From positions 1 to 13,874 of the forward strand of contig JAQVEI010000015.1 in assembly GCA_028697695.1 (NCBI GenBank): DNA of 13,874 bases, written 5' to 3'. A model generated the notes under the pieces. It was not told the DNA's origin. It did no database searches and saw nothing but the letters and a program-made list of their open reading frames with translations. The DNA is from Lentimicrobiaceae bacterium (lineage in GTDB: Bacteria; Bacteroidota; Bacteroidia; Bacteroidales; Lentimicrobiaceae). The translations under genes were made by a program, and so were the position numbers. Positions 1 to 7,615 of this stretch are shown here, in pieces (position 1 is the first letter of the stretch; each line of letters starts with the position of its first letter).

Positions 1-50
1 CGGTAAACCATCTTTATAAAACCCACCTTCAGGAACTCAGAAAGAATTCC

Positions 51-58
51 TAATTTTG
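51..58 (+). promoter_or_regulatory. Candidate -7 box for the uvrD-type helicase gene
   Basis: TAATTTTG matches the Bacteroidota -7 consensus TAnnTTTG exactly. No good -33 TTTG lies 19-21 bases upstream within the 50 bases available, so this is a half-supported promoter. If it is used, transcription would begin at about base 64-66. The helicase start codon would then have to lie downstream of that point, which argues against the TTG at 56. Confidence 0.35.
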
Positions 59-76
59 CGGCAAAGAAAATTGCGT

Positions 77-2365
77 GTGTCTGAATTACTAGATCAACTT
101 AACGAGGCTCAGAAGCAGGCCGTGATAAACACGGATGGCCCTGCTATGGTAATTGCGGGGGCCGGTTCAGGTAAAACCCGTGTACTTACTTATCGTATCG
201 CCTATTTATTGCAAAAAGGGGTAGATCCATTTCAAATATTGGCTTTAACCTTTACCAATAAAGCTGCCCGCGAAATGAAAAACAGGGTAACCTCCCTGAT
301 TGGAAGTACCGAAGGCAGGAATGTATGGATGGGAACTTTCCATTCCATATTTGCCAGAATATTGCGGATAGAGGGACATTTTCTTGGTTACCCTTCAAAT
401 TTTACGATATACGACACGGATGACTCCAAAAGTTTAATCAAAAACATATTGAAGGACCTAAACCTGGATCCAAAGATTTACGTTCCTTCGGTCATCCTTG
501 GTCGCATTTCGTCGGCAAAATCCAGTCTGATTTCTGCGGAAGAGTATGCTGAAAACCCGCATTTAATCAATCAGGATGTTATAAACAAACGTCCTCAAAC
601 GGGCGAAGTATTTAAAGCCTACAATGCCCGGTGCTTTAAAGCTCATGCGATGGATTTTGACGATCTGCTTTTTAATACCAACCTGCTTTTGCGGGATTTT
701 CCTGAAGTACTCATCAAATACCAGAATAAATTCAATTATATATTAGTAGATGAATATCAGGATACCAATTTCGCCCAGTACCTTATCGTTAAAAAACTGG
801 CAGCAAGTCATGAAAACATCTGCGTAGTTGGCGATGATGCACAAAGCATCTATGGATTCAGGGGAGCAAATATCCAGAACATCCTGAATTTTAACAATGA
901 TTATCCGGATGCACAAACTTTTAAGCTGGAGCAGAATTATCGGTCTACTCAGGTAATTGTTGAAGCAGCCAATTGTATTATAGCCAACAACAAAGAGCAA
1001 ATTCAAAAGCAGGTATGGACCGAAAATGAAACCGGCACCCGGATTAATGTGCTCAAAGCCACTTCTGATACAGAAGAAGGTAACCTGATAGCCAATTCTA
1101 TATTCGAAACGCGCATGAATCAGCATGTGCCCAATAATCACTTCGCGATACTTTACCGTACCAATGCCCAGTCAAGGGCAATTGAGGAGCCTCTGAGACG
1201 GCTGAACATTCCCTACCGCATTTACGGGGGATTATCCTTTTATAAAAGAAAAGAAATAAAAGATCTGCTGGCCTATTTCCGTTTGGTGGTAAACAACCGC
1301 GACGATGAAGCATTTACACGCATTATTAATTATCCGGCCAGAGGAATAGGCAAAACCACTCTCGATAAGCTCCAACTGGCAGCAGTGAGTCAAAATTTAA
1401 GCCTGTTTGAAATAGCCACGCAAGCCAATAAGTATATTGAGGGTCTTCATTCCGGTGTGCTGTCCAGACTTGAAGAATTTTGCGGTATGATTGCAGGTTT
1501 CAGCCGGTTAATGCACGCCACAAAAGCTTACGAGCTGGGTTTTAAAATAGCTAAATCCTCAGGCTTAATCAGTGAACTTTCCATTGACCAGACTGATGAA
1601 GGAAAATCGCGCATGCAGAATATGGAAGAATTACTCAATGCATTGAAAGATTTTTCTGAAAAAGAGCAAACTTTATTTCCTGATGAAGAAACCGGTGAAC
1701 TTATCGCGGGCAGCACCGAGCGTTCGCTGGATCAGTTTATGCAGGAGATTGCGCTACTTACGGATGCCGACAGCGACGACAAAGAAGACAATGATAAGGT
1801 CGTTTTGATGACAGTTCATGCTGCCAAAGGGCTTGAATTTCCCTACATATATATCGTAGGCCTGGAAGAAAATCTTTTCCCCTCGCTAATGGCGATGCAA
1901 ACCAGGGCAGAAATTGAAGAGGAGCGCCGCTTATTTTACGTCGCCCTTACCAGGGCCGAAAAAAGAGTTACACTCTCGTATGCATTAACCCGCTATCGCT
2001 GGGGTAACATGACTCAAAACGAGCCCAGCCGCTTTTTGGATGAAATAGATGAAAACTTCATAGAACAACCTGTAAGGCGGGCTAATACTCAAGTGCCAAA
2101 ATCTCCTTTGGTAAAAACGCCCTTGCCTGTTCCAAGAAGAAATCTGAAAAAGATAACAGAGTCGAATATTCCAACACCTGAAGGCGAACTGGCATCAATT
2201 TCGGAGATACAACCCGGCATAATGATTGTACATGATCGTTTTGGTAAAGGTAAAGTACTCAGCATAGAAGGGACAGGCCCAAACGCCAAGGCCACTGTGT
2301 TTTTTACATCGGTAGGACAAAAACAATTGCTGTTGAAATTTGCCAAACTTCGTGTTTGTAAATAA
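77..2365 (+). CDS. uvrD: UvrD/PcrA-type ATP-dependent DNA helicase (superfamily 1A)
   Basis: This is a 3'-to-5' DNA helicase of the UvrD/PcrA/Rep family, which unwinds DNA during nucleotide excision and mismatch repair and clears blocked forks. Counting from the GTG at 77 (762 residues), the motifs appear in order: Walker A GAGSGKT at 28-34, Walker B VDEYQDT at 224-230, motif III GDDAQSIYGFRG at 252-263, QNYRST at 286-291, motif V VHAAKGLEF at 580-588 and motif VI VALTRA at 622-627. Residues about 713-761 form the C-terminal Tudor-like domain typical of PcrA/UvrD. The open frame extends up to a TTG at 56, but that codon lies inside a promoter-like box. GTG77 gives the usual short N-terminus, MSELLDQLNEAQ; TTG71 is the alternative. 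The gene is complete and monocistronic-looking, with 200 bases to the next gene. The family is certain; PcrA versus UvrD naming is arbitrary. Confidence 0.95.
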   Translation: MSELLDQLNEAQKQAVINTDGPAMVIAGAGSGKTRVLTYRIAYLLQKGVDPFQILALTFTNKAAREMKNRVTSLIGSTEGRNVWMGTFHSIFARILRIEGHFLGYPSNFTIYDTDDSKSLIKNILKDLNLDPKIYVPSVILGRISSAKSSLISAEEYAENPHLINQDVINKRPQTGEVFKAYNARCFKAHAMDFDDLLFNTNLLLRDFPEVLIKYQNKFNYILVDEYQDTNFAQYLIVKKLAASHENICVVGDDAQSIYGFRGANIQNILNFNNDYPDAQTFKLEQNYRSTQVIVEAANCIIANNKEQIQKQVWTENETGTRINVLKATSDTEEGNLIANSIFETRMNQHVPNNHFAILYRTNAQSRAIEEPLRRLNIPYRIYGGLSFYKRKEIKDLLAYFRLVVNNRDDEAFTRIINYPARGIGKTTLDKLQLAAVSQNLSLFEIATQANKYIEGLHSGVLSRLEEFCGMIAGFSRLMHATKAYELGFKIAKSSGLISELSIDQTDEGKSRMQNMEELLNALKDFSEKEQTLFPDEETGELIAGSTERSLDQFMQEIALLTDADSDDKEDNDKVVLMTVHAAKGLEFPYIYIVGLEENLFPSLMAMQTRAEIEEERRLFYVALTRAEKRVTLSYALTRYRWGNMTQNEPSRFLDEIDENFIEQPVRRANTQVPKSPLVKTPLPVPRRNLKKITESNIPTPEGELASISEIQPGIMIVHDRFGKGKVLSIEGTGPNAKATVFFTSVGQKQLLLKFAKLRVCK

Positions 2366-2381
2366 TTTTTTTGTATATTTG
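2349..2381 (+). promoter_or_regulatory. Candidate promoter for the DUF4290 gene
   Basis: TATATTTG at 2374-2381 matches the Bacteroidota -7 consensus TAnnTTTG. A partial -33 element, TTCG at 2349-2352, sits 21 bases upstream inside the end of the helicase gene. The start site would be near 2388, giving an unusually long leader of about 178 bases before the DUF4290 start at 2566. A second, weaker arrangement lies at 2512-2542 (TTTG, 19 bases, then TACGTATT) and would give a short leader instead. Confidence 0.4.
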
Positions 2382-2565
2382 CAGCCGGATACATGTCATA
2401 TACACCCATTATCTGGCAGTGTAAAGTACTTCTTCAACCCTTATTACTTTCACGATTAATATAAAAGTCCGTACCTATATCAGTGCCAGTAACTTTACTT
2501 TGCTTATTTGATTTGTAACTCAATTAATATCTGTTACGTATTTCCAATATTGAAAACATTTTTTT

Positions 2566-3231
2566 ATGGATTATAACAGCACCCGCGAAAAGCTCATTAT
2601 TCCGGAGTATGGAAGAAATGTGCAAAAAATGGCTGCCTATATTTTAGGTATAGAAGATCGCGAAAGACGTACCAACCTTGCCCGCGCATTGGTTAATGTG
2701 ATGGCTCAGTTGCATCCCGAACAACGCGACACTGTTGATTACAAGCGCAAACTGTGGGATCACTTACACATCATTACTCAATATCAGCTTGATATAGACA
2801 GCCCATACCCAAAACCGGAACCTGAAAAAGCTTTTCAGAAGCCAAAACCCATCCCCTACCCTCAGGAAAACATCAAATACAGACCTTACGGTAAGTATAT
2901 ATCCCGCATCATTGAAAAAGCCTGCGATTTTGAAGATGGAGCCGAAAAAGATGCCCTGGTTAAAAATATTGCCAACCATCTTAAAAAGTCATACCTGAAC
3001 TGGAACCGTGATTCGGTGAATGATGAATTGATCACGGATCATCTTAAAGAATTATCGCATGGAAAGCTAAAGCTGAGCGATGATACCCGTTTGGCTCATA
3101 CCAATGAATTGCTGTCACGCACTCCTTCCTCTTCCAACTCTTCAGGAACACAAAGCAAAAGACGGAAATACGGGCAGAAAAATGATAGAAATGCCCATTA
3201 CCGGGATTCAAGGAACCGGAAAAAGAACTAA
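2566..3231 (+). CDS. DUF4290 family protein of unknown function
   Basis: The 221-residue protein starts MDYNSTREKLIIPEYGRNVQ, which I recognise as the N-terminus of DUF4290, a family known essentially only from Bacteroidota and without an assigned function. Residues 1-78 look like a compact helical domain (PEYGRNVQKM at 13-22, LARALVNVMAQLHPE at 38-52). A proline- and lysine-rich linker follows at about 79-107, then a second helical block at 108-183. Residues 186-221 are a Ser/Asn/Arg/Lys-rich, probably disordered basic tail that could contact nucleic acid, though that is only inference. There is no signal peptide or membrane segment, so it should be cytosolic. murA follows after 118 bases on the same strand; from memory this pairing recurs in the phylum, which hints at a cell-envelope or growth link but proves none. 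Confidence 0.85.
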   Translation: MDYNSTREKLIIPEYGRNVQKMAAYILGIEDRERRTNLARALVNVMAQLHPEQRDTVDYKRKLWDHLHIITQYQLDIDSPYPKPEPEKAFQKPKPIPYPQENIKYRPYGKYISRIIEKACDFEDGAEKDALVKNIANHLKKSYLNWNRDSVNDELITDHLKELSHGKLKLSDDTRLAHTNELLSRTPSSSNSSGTQSKRRKYGQKNDRNAHYRDSRNRKKN

Positions 3232-3261
3232 CTTGCCCCCGAATTGCAGCATGCTTATAAC

Positions 3262-3302
3262 GTGGTAACCGGCTATACACCCCATATTGTTGGTTGCACC
3301 AC
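3262..3302 (+). other. Possible hairpin in the murA leader
   Basis: In the 118-base gap between the DUF4290 gene and murA, GTGGTAACC (3262-3270) can pair with GGTT and ACCAC (3292-3295 and 3298-3302), with a two-base GC bulge on the 3' side. No T tract follows, so it is not a standard terminator. It may be chance; no other structure is evident in this gap. Confidence 0.2.
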
Positions 3303-3349
3303 CTTTAAGTGCAGTAATTAGATGATTATTTACCCGAAAATCAATAATT

Positions 3350-4660
3350 ATGAGTTCTTTTATCATTAGGGGCGGGCACCCATTAAAAGGAGAAATTACC
3401 CCACAGGGTGCAAAAAATGAAGCACTGCAAATACTTTGTGCCACATTACTCACCCCGGAGGCTGTTACCATTCACAATATCCCTGAAATCCGGGATGTCA
3501 ATAAGCTCATCGAACTACTGTCATCTATGGGTGTTGAGGTGACAAAAATAGCAACAGGCAGATATACATTCAAAGCCGGCAACATTGATCTTGAATACCT
3601 TAAATCCACCGATTTCAGAAAAAAAGGAGCCGGATTGAGGGGTTCGGTTATGATACTTGGCCCACTGCTGGCCCGTTTTCGGAAGGGATACATCCCGCAT
3701 CCGGGTGGCGATAAAATTGGACGCAGACGGCTGGACACCCACTTTACCGGGCTTCAAAAGCTGGGCGCCCGCTTTGAATCTGAAGGCACCAACAATTTTT
3801 ACAGTATTGACGCTACTGAACTGAAAGGTTGCTATATGCTGCTTGACGAAGCTTCAGTTACCGGTACTGCCAATATTGTTATGGCTGCCGTAATGGCCAA
3901 AGGCGAAACTACCATTTTTAATGCTGCATGTGAGCCCTATCTGGTTCAACTTTGCCGAATGCTCAACCGTATGGGAGCAAAAATATCGGGAGTTGGCTCC
4001 AACCTCTTGCATATTCAGGGTGTTGAATCCCTGAGTGGTACCGAACATACCTTGCTGCCCGATATGATTGAAATTGGCAGTTTCATTGGTATGGCCGCCA
4101 TGACCGGCTCAGAAATAACCATAAAGGATGTAAACTATGATGAACTGGGTATCATTCCGGATGTTTTCAGAAAGCTGGGCATACAACTTCAACGAACCGG
4201 AGACGATATATATGTGCCGGCTCAGGATAGCTATGAGGTTGAAACCTTTATGGATGGTTCCATTATGACCATCAGTGATGCGCCCTGGCCCGGATTTACA
4301 CCCGATCTCATCAGTATAGCACTGGTGGTAGCTACCCAGGCAAAAGGAAGTGTACTCATTCATCAAAAGATGTTTGAAAGCCGCCTGTTTTTCGTGGATA
4401 AGCTGATTGATATGGGTGCCCGCATCATATTGTGCGACCCCCACCGTGCCACAGTCATTGGCCTTGATCACGCAGTGCCCCTGCGTGGCCTTACCATGAG
4501 CTCACCCGATATACGTGCCGGAGTTGCGCTGTTGATTGCAGCACTCTCAGCTCAGGGCAAAAGCCAAATCGACAATATTGAACAAATTGACAGAGGCTAC
4601 CAACATATAGATGCGCGACTGCGTGCTCTTGGTGCTGATATTCAGCGTGTCGAAGATTAA
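3350..4660 (+). CDS. murA: UDP-N-acetylglucosamine 1-carboxyvinyltransferase (Asp-type MurA)
   Basis: MurA transfers enolpyruvate from phosphoenolpyruvate to UDP-N-acetylglucosamine, the first committed cytosolic step of peptidoglycan synthesis. The 436 residues match the family length and the two-lobed EPSP-synthase fold. The substrate-binding Lys22-Asn23 pair is in QGAKNEAL, a catalytic-type Asp is in GFTPDLIS (D319), and DIRAGVALL (387-395) carries the conserved C-terminal Arg. The active-site loop reads PGGDKIGRRR: residue 121 is Asp (GAT at 3710-3712) where E. coli has Cys115. Asp at this position is known to support catalysis and to make MurA insensitive to fosfomycin, so natural resistance of this enzyme is expected but not shown. 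ATG at 3350 is the natural start, preceded by A/T-rich sequence. It is probably co-directional with, though not necessarily co-transcribed with, the DUF4290 gene. Confidence 0.95.
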   Translation: MSSFIIRGGHPLKGEITPQGAKNEALQILCATLLTPEAVTIHNIPEIRDVNKLIELLSSMGVEVTKIATGRYTFKAGNIDLEYLKSTDFRKKGAGLRGSVMILGPLLARFRKGYIPHPGGDKIGRRRLDTHFTGLQKLGARFESEGTNNFYSIDATELKGCYMLLDEASVTGTANIVMAAVMAKGETTIFNAACEPYLVQLCRMLNRMGAKISGVGSNLLHIQGVESLSGTEHTLLPDMIEIGSFIGMAAMTGSEITIKDVNYDELGIIPDVFRKLGIQLQRTGDDIYVPAQDSYEVETFMDGSIMTISDAPWPGFTPDLISIALVVATQAKGSVLIHQKMFESRLFFVDKLIDMGARIILCDPHRATVIGLDHAVPLRGLTMSSPDIRAGVALLIAALSAQGKSQIDNIEQIDRGYQHIDARLRALGADIQRVED

Positions 4661-4708
4661 AAAAACTCTTTAGTACACCCATAGGAATTTTCGCTTCAAG
4701 TATTAGCC

Positions 4709-4738
4709 TGCCATAATGTCAATGGCTGGATTATGGCA
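4709..4738 (+). promoter_or_regulatory. Perfect 9-bp inverted repeat upstream of grpE-dnaJ (possible operator)
   Basis: TGCCATAAT (4709-4717) and ATTATGGCA (4730-4738) are perfect reverse complements separated by 12 bases. The element sits 64 bases before the grpE start and 48 bases after the murA stop. The geometry resembles an operator such as CIRCE (9-9-9), but the sequence is unrelated to the CIRCE arms TTAGCACTC/GAGTGCTAA. It is not followed by a T run, so a terminator reading is weaker. Just downstream, AGATTTTG at 4740-4747 is a poor -7-like box. Confidence 0.45.
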
Positions 4739-4802
4739 AAGATTTTGCTTATGTGGAAGGCTGAATGTTGAAAATTGAAAACTCGTTGAAATTTAAACTA
4801 TT

Positions 4803-5390
4803 ATGGCTAAACATAAAAAGCAGGAAACAGGCAATCCGGATAAAGAAGGCCGTGCAACGGATAATATGGCCAATAAGTCCATGGAGAAGGACATGTTTAC
4901 CGGTAATGCTTCATCAGTGAATGAAGAATCAGACCTTGGGCCTGAAGTTGATGACAGGCAACAAAAGGTGGATGAATTAAATGATAAATACCTCAGACTT
5001 TACTCTGAATTTGACAACTATCGCCGTCGTGTCAGCAAAGAAAAGCTTGAAATTGCCAAAACAGCCGGCGAAGATGTGATTTCCTCTTTGCTGCCTGTGA
5101 TAGATGATTTTGATCGGGCCATTGTGCTTTTTGACGAAGATGCTCAAACAGACCCGGTAAAACAAGGTATAGTACTGATTTATAATAAGCTAAGGACCAT
5201 CCTTAATCAAAAGGGGTTGAGTGAAATTCAAGCCATTGGAGCGGATTTTGACACTGATTTTCATGAAGCGGTGGCTCACATCCCGGCTCCCGAAGCCGGT
5301 CAGAAAGGCAAAGTGATTGACATTACCCAGAAAGGATATCTGCTGAATGGCAAAGTTATACGATTTGCCAAGGTAGTTGTTGGAAGCTAA
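4803..5390 (+). CDS. grpE: GrpE, nucleotide exchange factor of DnaK
   Basis: GrpE releases ADP from DnaK and so drives the Hsp70 folding cycle in the cytosol. The protein has 195 residues. Residues 1-50 are charged and probably disordered. A long coiled-coil helix follows from about 51 to 95 (KVDELNDKYLRLYSEFDNYRRR), then SSLLPVIDDFDRA at 94-106, and the C-terminal beta domain ends with the family signature QKGYLLNGKVIRFAKVVV at 176-193. ATG at 4803 is preceded by an A-rich stretch. dnaJ follows after 50 bases on the same strand, the classic grpE-dnaJ pair; dnaK is not in the window. The perfect inverted repeat at 4709-4738 could be a control site for the pair. The identification is firm. Confidence 0.96.
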   Translation: MAKHKKQETGNPDKEGRATDNMANKSMEKDMFTGNASSVNEESDLGPEVDDRQQKVDELNDKYLRLYSEFDNYRRRVSKEKLEIAKTAGEDVISSLLPVIDDFDRAIVLFDEDAQTDPVKQGIVLIYNKLRTILNQKGLSEIQAIGADFDTDFHEAVAHIPAPEAGQKGKVIDITQKGYLLNGKVIRFAKVVVGS

Positions 5391-5440
5391 AGCTTACAAA
5401 TACGCAAAATCATACACGCAAAAGAAAAAGGACCATTACA

Positions 5441-6589
5441 GTGAGTAAAAGAGATTATTACGACATACTGGGCATTTCGCGCAGTGCCTCCGAAAGTGAG
5501 ATTAAAAAAGCTTACCGGCAGATGGCACTCAAATACCACCCTGATAAAAACCCGGGCGACAAGCAGGCCGAAGAAAATTTTAAAGAGGCCGCAGAAGCCT
5601 ACGAGGTACTCAGCAACAGTGAAAAGCGCGCACGCTATGACCAATATGGGCACGAAGGCATGAAAGGTATGCCGGGCGGAGGCTTTGGCGGAGGCATGTC
5701 AATGGACGATATCTTTAGCCAGTTCGGTGATATTTTTGGCGCCTTTGGAGGCGGTTTCTCAGGATTCGGCAGCAGCGGTGGTTCGCGCCGGCGTGTGCGT
5801 AAGGGCACCAATCTAAGGGTAAAAGTTAAACTTACGCTTGAAGAAATAGCTAAAGGCGTTGAAAAGAAAATTAAAGTCAACAAACTGGTAGGATGTTCCA
5901 CCTGTCAGGGTACAGGAGCCACCGGTGGGTCAGCATTTTCTACCTGCTCACATTGTAATGGCACTGGGCAGGTTACCCGCGTTACCAATACTTTTTTGGG
6001 ACAAATGCAAACCAGTTCCACTTGCCCCTATTGCAATGGTGAAGGCCAAACCATAACCAATAAATGCGGCAGCTGTGGCGGCAGTGGAACGGTTAAAGGT
6101 GAGGATATCATCTCCCTTAACATACCAGCGGGGGTTAACGATGGCATTCAACTATCGGTTAGTGGTAAAGGCAACGCAGCTCCGCGCGGAGGAGTTCCGG
6201 GCGATTTAATCGTTCAGGTTGAAGAAATTCCGCATCCTGAACTCATACGTAACGGCACCAACATCCTTTATGATCATTTCATCAGTTTTCCCCAGGCTGC
6301 CACAGGCACTTCGGTGGAAATACCAACCATTGAAGGAAAAGTACGCATAAAAATAGAAGCCGGTACCCAATCAGGGAAAGTGTTGAGATTGAAAGGAAAA
6401 GGCATACCTTCACTCAATGGATATGGCAAAGGCGATCAATTGATAAACATCAACGTGTGGACCCCGCAACATTTAAGTCGTGAGGAACGTGAATTGCTTA
6501 ATAAATTAGACGATTCATCGAATTTTCATCCTAAGCCCGGTCCAAAAGATCCGTCGTTTTTAGATCGCATGAAAGAATATTTTCAATAA
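5441..6589 (+). CDS. dnaJ: DnaJ (Hsp40) chaperone, type I
   Basis: DnaJ delivers unfolded clients to DnaK and stimulates its ATPase. All type I domains are present in the 382 residues: a J domain at about 4-70 with HPD at 33-35; a Gly/Phe-rich linker at about 72-115; a zinc region with four CxxC pairs (Cys152/155, 169/172, 195/198, 209/212) in CxxCxGxG-like repeats; and the C-terminal substrate-binding domains to about residue 350. Start is GTG at 5441, giving MSKRDYYDILGI; a Shine-Dalgarno-like AAAGGA lies about ten bases upstream and no in-frame ATG fits better. It is the second gene after grpE and ends just ahead of an intrinsic terminator. Confidence 0.97.
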   Translation: MSKRDYYDILGISRSASESEIKKAYRQMALKYHPDKNPGDKQAEENFKEAAEAYEVLSNSEKRARYDQYGHEGMKGMPGGGFGGGMSMDDIFSQFGDIFGAFGGGFSGFGSSGGSRRRVRKGTNLRVKVKLTLEEIAKGVEKKIKVNKLVGCSTCQGTGATGGSAFSTCSHCNGTGQVTRVTNTFLGQMQTSSTCPYCNGEGQTITNKCGSCGGSGTVKGEDIISLNIPAGVNDGIQLSVSGKGNAAPRGGVPGDLIVQVEEIPHPELIRNGTNILYDHFISFPQAATGTSVEIPTIEGKVRIKIEAGTQSGKVLRLKGKGIPSLNGYGKGDQLININVWTPQHLSREERELLNKLDDSSNFHPKPGPKDPSFLDRMKEYFQ

Positions 6590-6612
6590 ATTTGCATCAA
6601 ACTGCCCTTAAC

Positions 6613-6647
6613 AGGTGGTTTCCTTTTGTGGGCAGCCACCTTTTTTT
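6613..6647 (+). terminator. Intrinsic terminator after dnaJ
   Basis: AGGTGG (6613-6618) pairs with CCACCT (6636-6641), with possible extra inner pairs, and is followed by a run of seven T (6641-6647). It ends the grpE-dnaJ unit 24 bases after the dnaJ stop. An alternative stem, CTGCCC (6602-6607) with GGGCAG (6630-6635), would compete with it for folding. Only 23 bases separate the T run from the ABC ATPase start at 6671. Confidence 0.75.
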
Positions 6648-6670
6648 ATTACACAATTTTATCTTGTCCT

Positions 6671-7615
6671 ATGTCTTTTTTCAGTGCAAGGAATATCACT
6701 AAAAACTATGCAGCCCACAAAGCGCTTGATAATGTGAGTATAGAAATTCCTCCTCAATCTATTTTTGGCTTGCTTGGCCCAAACGGTGCCGGCAAAACCA
6801 CGCTCATCCGCATCATAAACCAGATAATAGCTCCCGACACGGGAGAACTGTTTTTTCAAAACAATAAACTTGGCGCAGAGCACATTTACCAAATAGGATA
6901 CCTGCCCGAAGAAAGAGGATTATACAAAAAGATGAAGGTAGGTGAGCAGGCCCTTTATCTTGCGCAGCTCAAAGGAGTAAGTAAAAGTGATGCACTTAAA
7001 AAACTCAAATACTGGTTTGAAAAGTTTGATATAAAACCCTGGTGGAATAAAAAGGTTGAAGAACTCTCCAAGGGAATGCAACAAAAAGTGCAATTTATTG
7101 TCACCATCATTCATGAACCAAAATTGCTTATTTTCGATGAGCCTTTCAGCGGATTTGATCCCATAAATGTCAATTTGCTTAAAGATGAAATTCTGGCCCT
7201 GAGAAGAAACGGATCAACCATAATTTTTTCTACCCACAATATGGCCTCCGTTGAAGAGTTGTGCGATAATATTGCCCTCATAAACAATTCAAAAAAAATA
7301 TTGGATGGACGGGTAAGTGATATACGCAACGAACACAAAACCAACACCTTTTCTATTGGCTATAATGATTTTAAAAATGATATACGTACTGTGCTGCCTG
7401 CCGATTTCACTTTAAAATCCCAACATAACAGGGATGAATTGCAATTTGCAGAAATTCAACTTCCCTCACATGCTACCGCCAATCACCTGCTAAAGATTCT
7501 CATGCCCCACGTGAGCGTTCATACTTTAAATGAAATTATTCCTACCATGAATGAAATATTCATCAACACGGTAAACCAGAAACTATCCACCAGCAAACTC
7601 AATAACTATGAATAA
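6671..7615 (+). CDS. ABC transporter ATP-binding protein, NatA-like
   Basis: This is the cytosolic ATPase of an ABC-2 type exporter. Counting from ATG6671 (314 residues), it has Walker A GPNGAGKT at 36-43, a Q-loop region GYLPEERGLYKKM at 76-88, signature LSKGMQQK at 132-139, Walker B LLIFDEP at 152-158, a D-loop SGFDP and the switch His in STHN (H189). Residues after about 225 form the C-terminal extension common in NatA-like proteins. The frame opens at a TTG at 6626, but that lies inside the dnaJ terminator; ATG6671 gives the expected MSFFSARNITKNY. The stop overlaps the permease start by 8 bases, so the two are translationally coupled. The NatA family includes the Bacillus Na+ exporter, but the substrate here cannot be inferred. 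Confidence 0.93.
   Translation: MSFFSARNITKNYAAHKALDNVSIEIPPQSIFGLLGPNGAGKTTLIRIINQIIAPDTGELFFQNNKLGAEHIYQIGYLPEERGLYKKMKVGEQALYLAQLKGVSKSDALKKLKYWFEKFDIKPWWNKKVEELSKGMQQKVQFIVTIIHEPKLLIFDEPFSGFDPINVNLLKDEILALRRNGSTIIFSTHNMASVEELCDNIALINNSKKILDGRVSDIRNEHKTNTFSIGYNDFKNDIRTVLPADFTLKSQHNRDELQFAEIQLPSHATANHLLKILMPHVSVHTLNEIIPTMNEIFINTVNQKLSTSKLNNYE

Noticed and set aside
4709..4738. CIRCE element for HrcA
   Set aside because: The arms do not match TTAGCACTC/GAGTGCTAA and the spacer is 12 rather than 9, so I report only an unnamed inverted repeat.
6626..6670. N-terminal extension of the ABC ATPase from TTG6626
   Set aside because: The extra 15 residues overlap the dnaJ terminator and do not belong to the family; ATG6671 gives the normal N-terminus.
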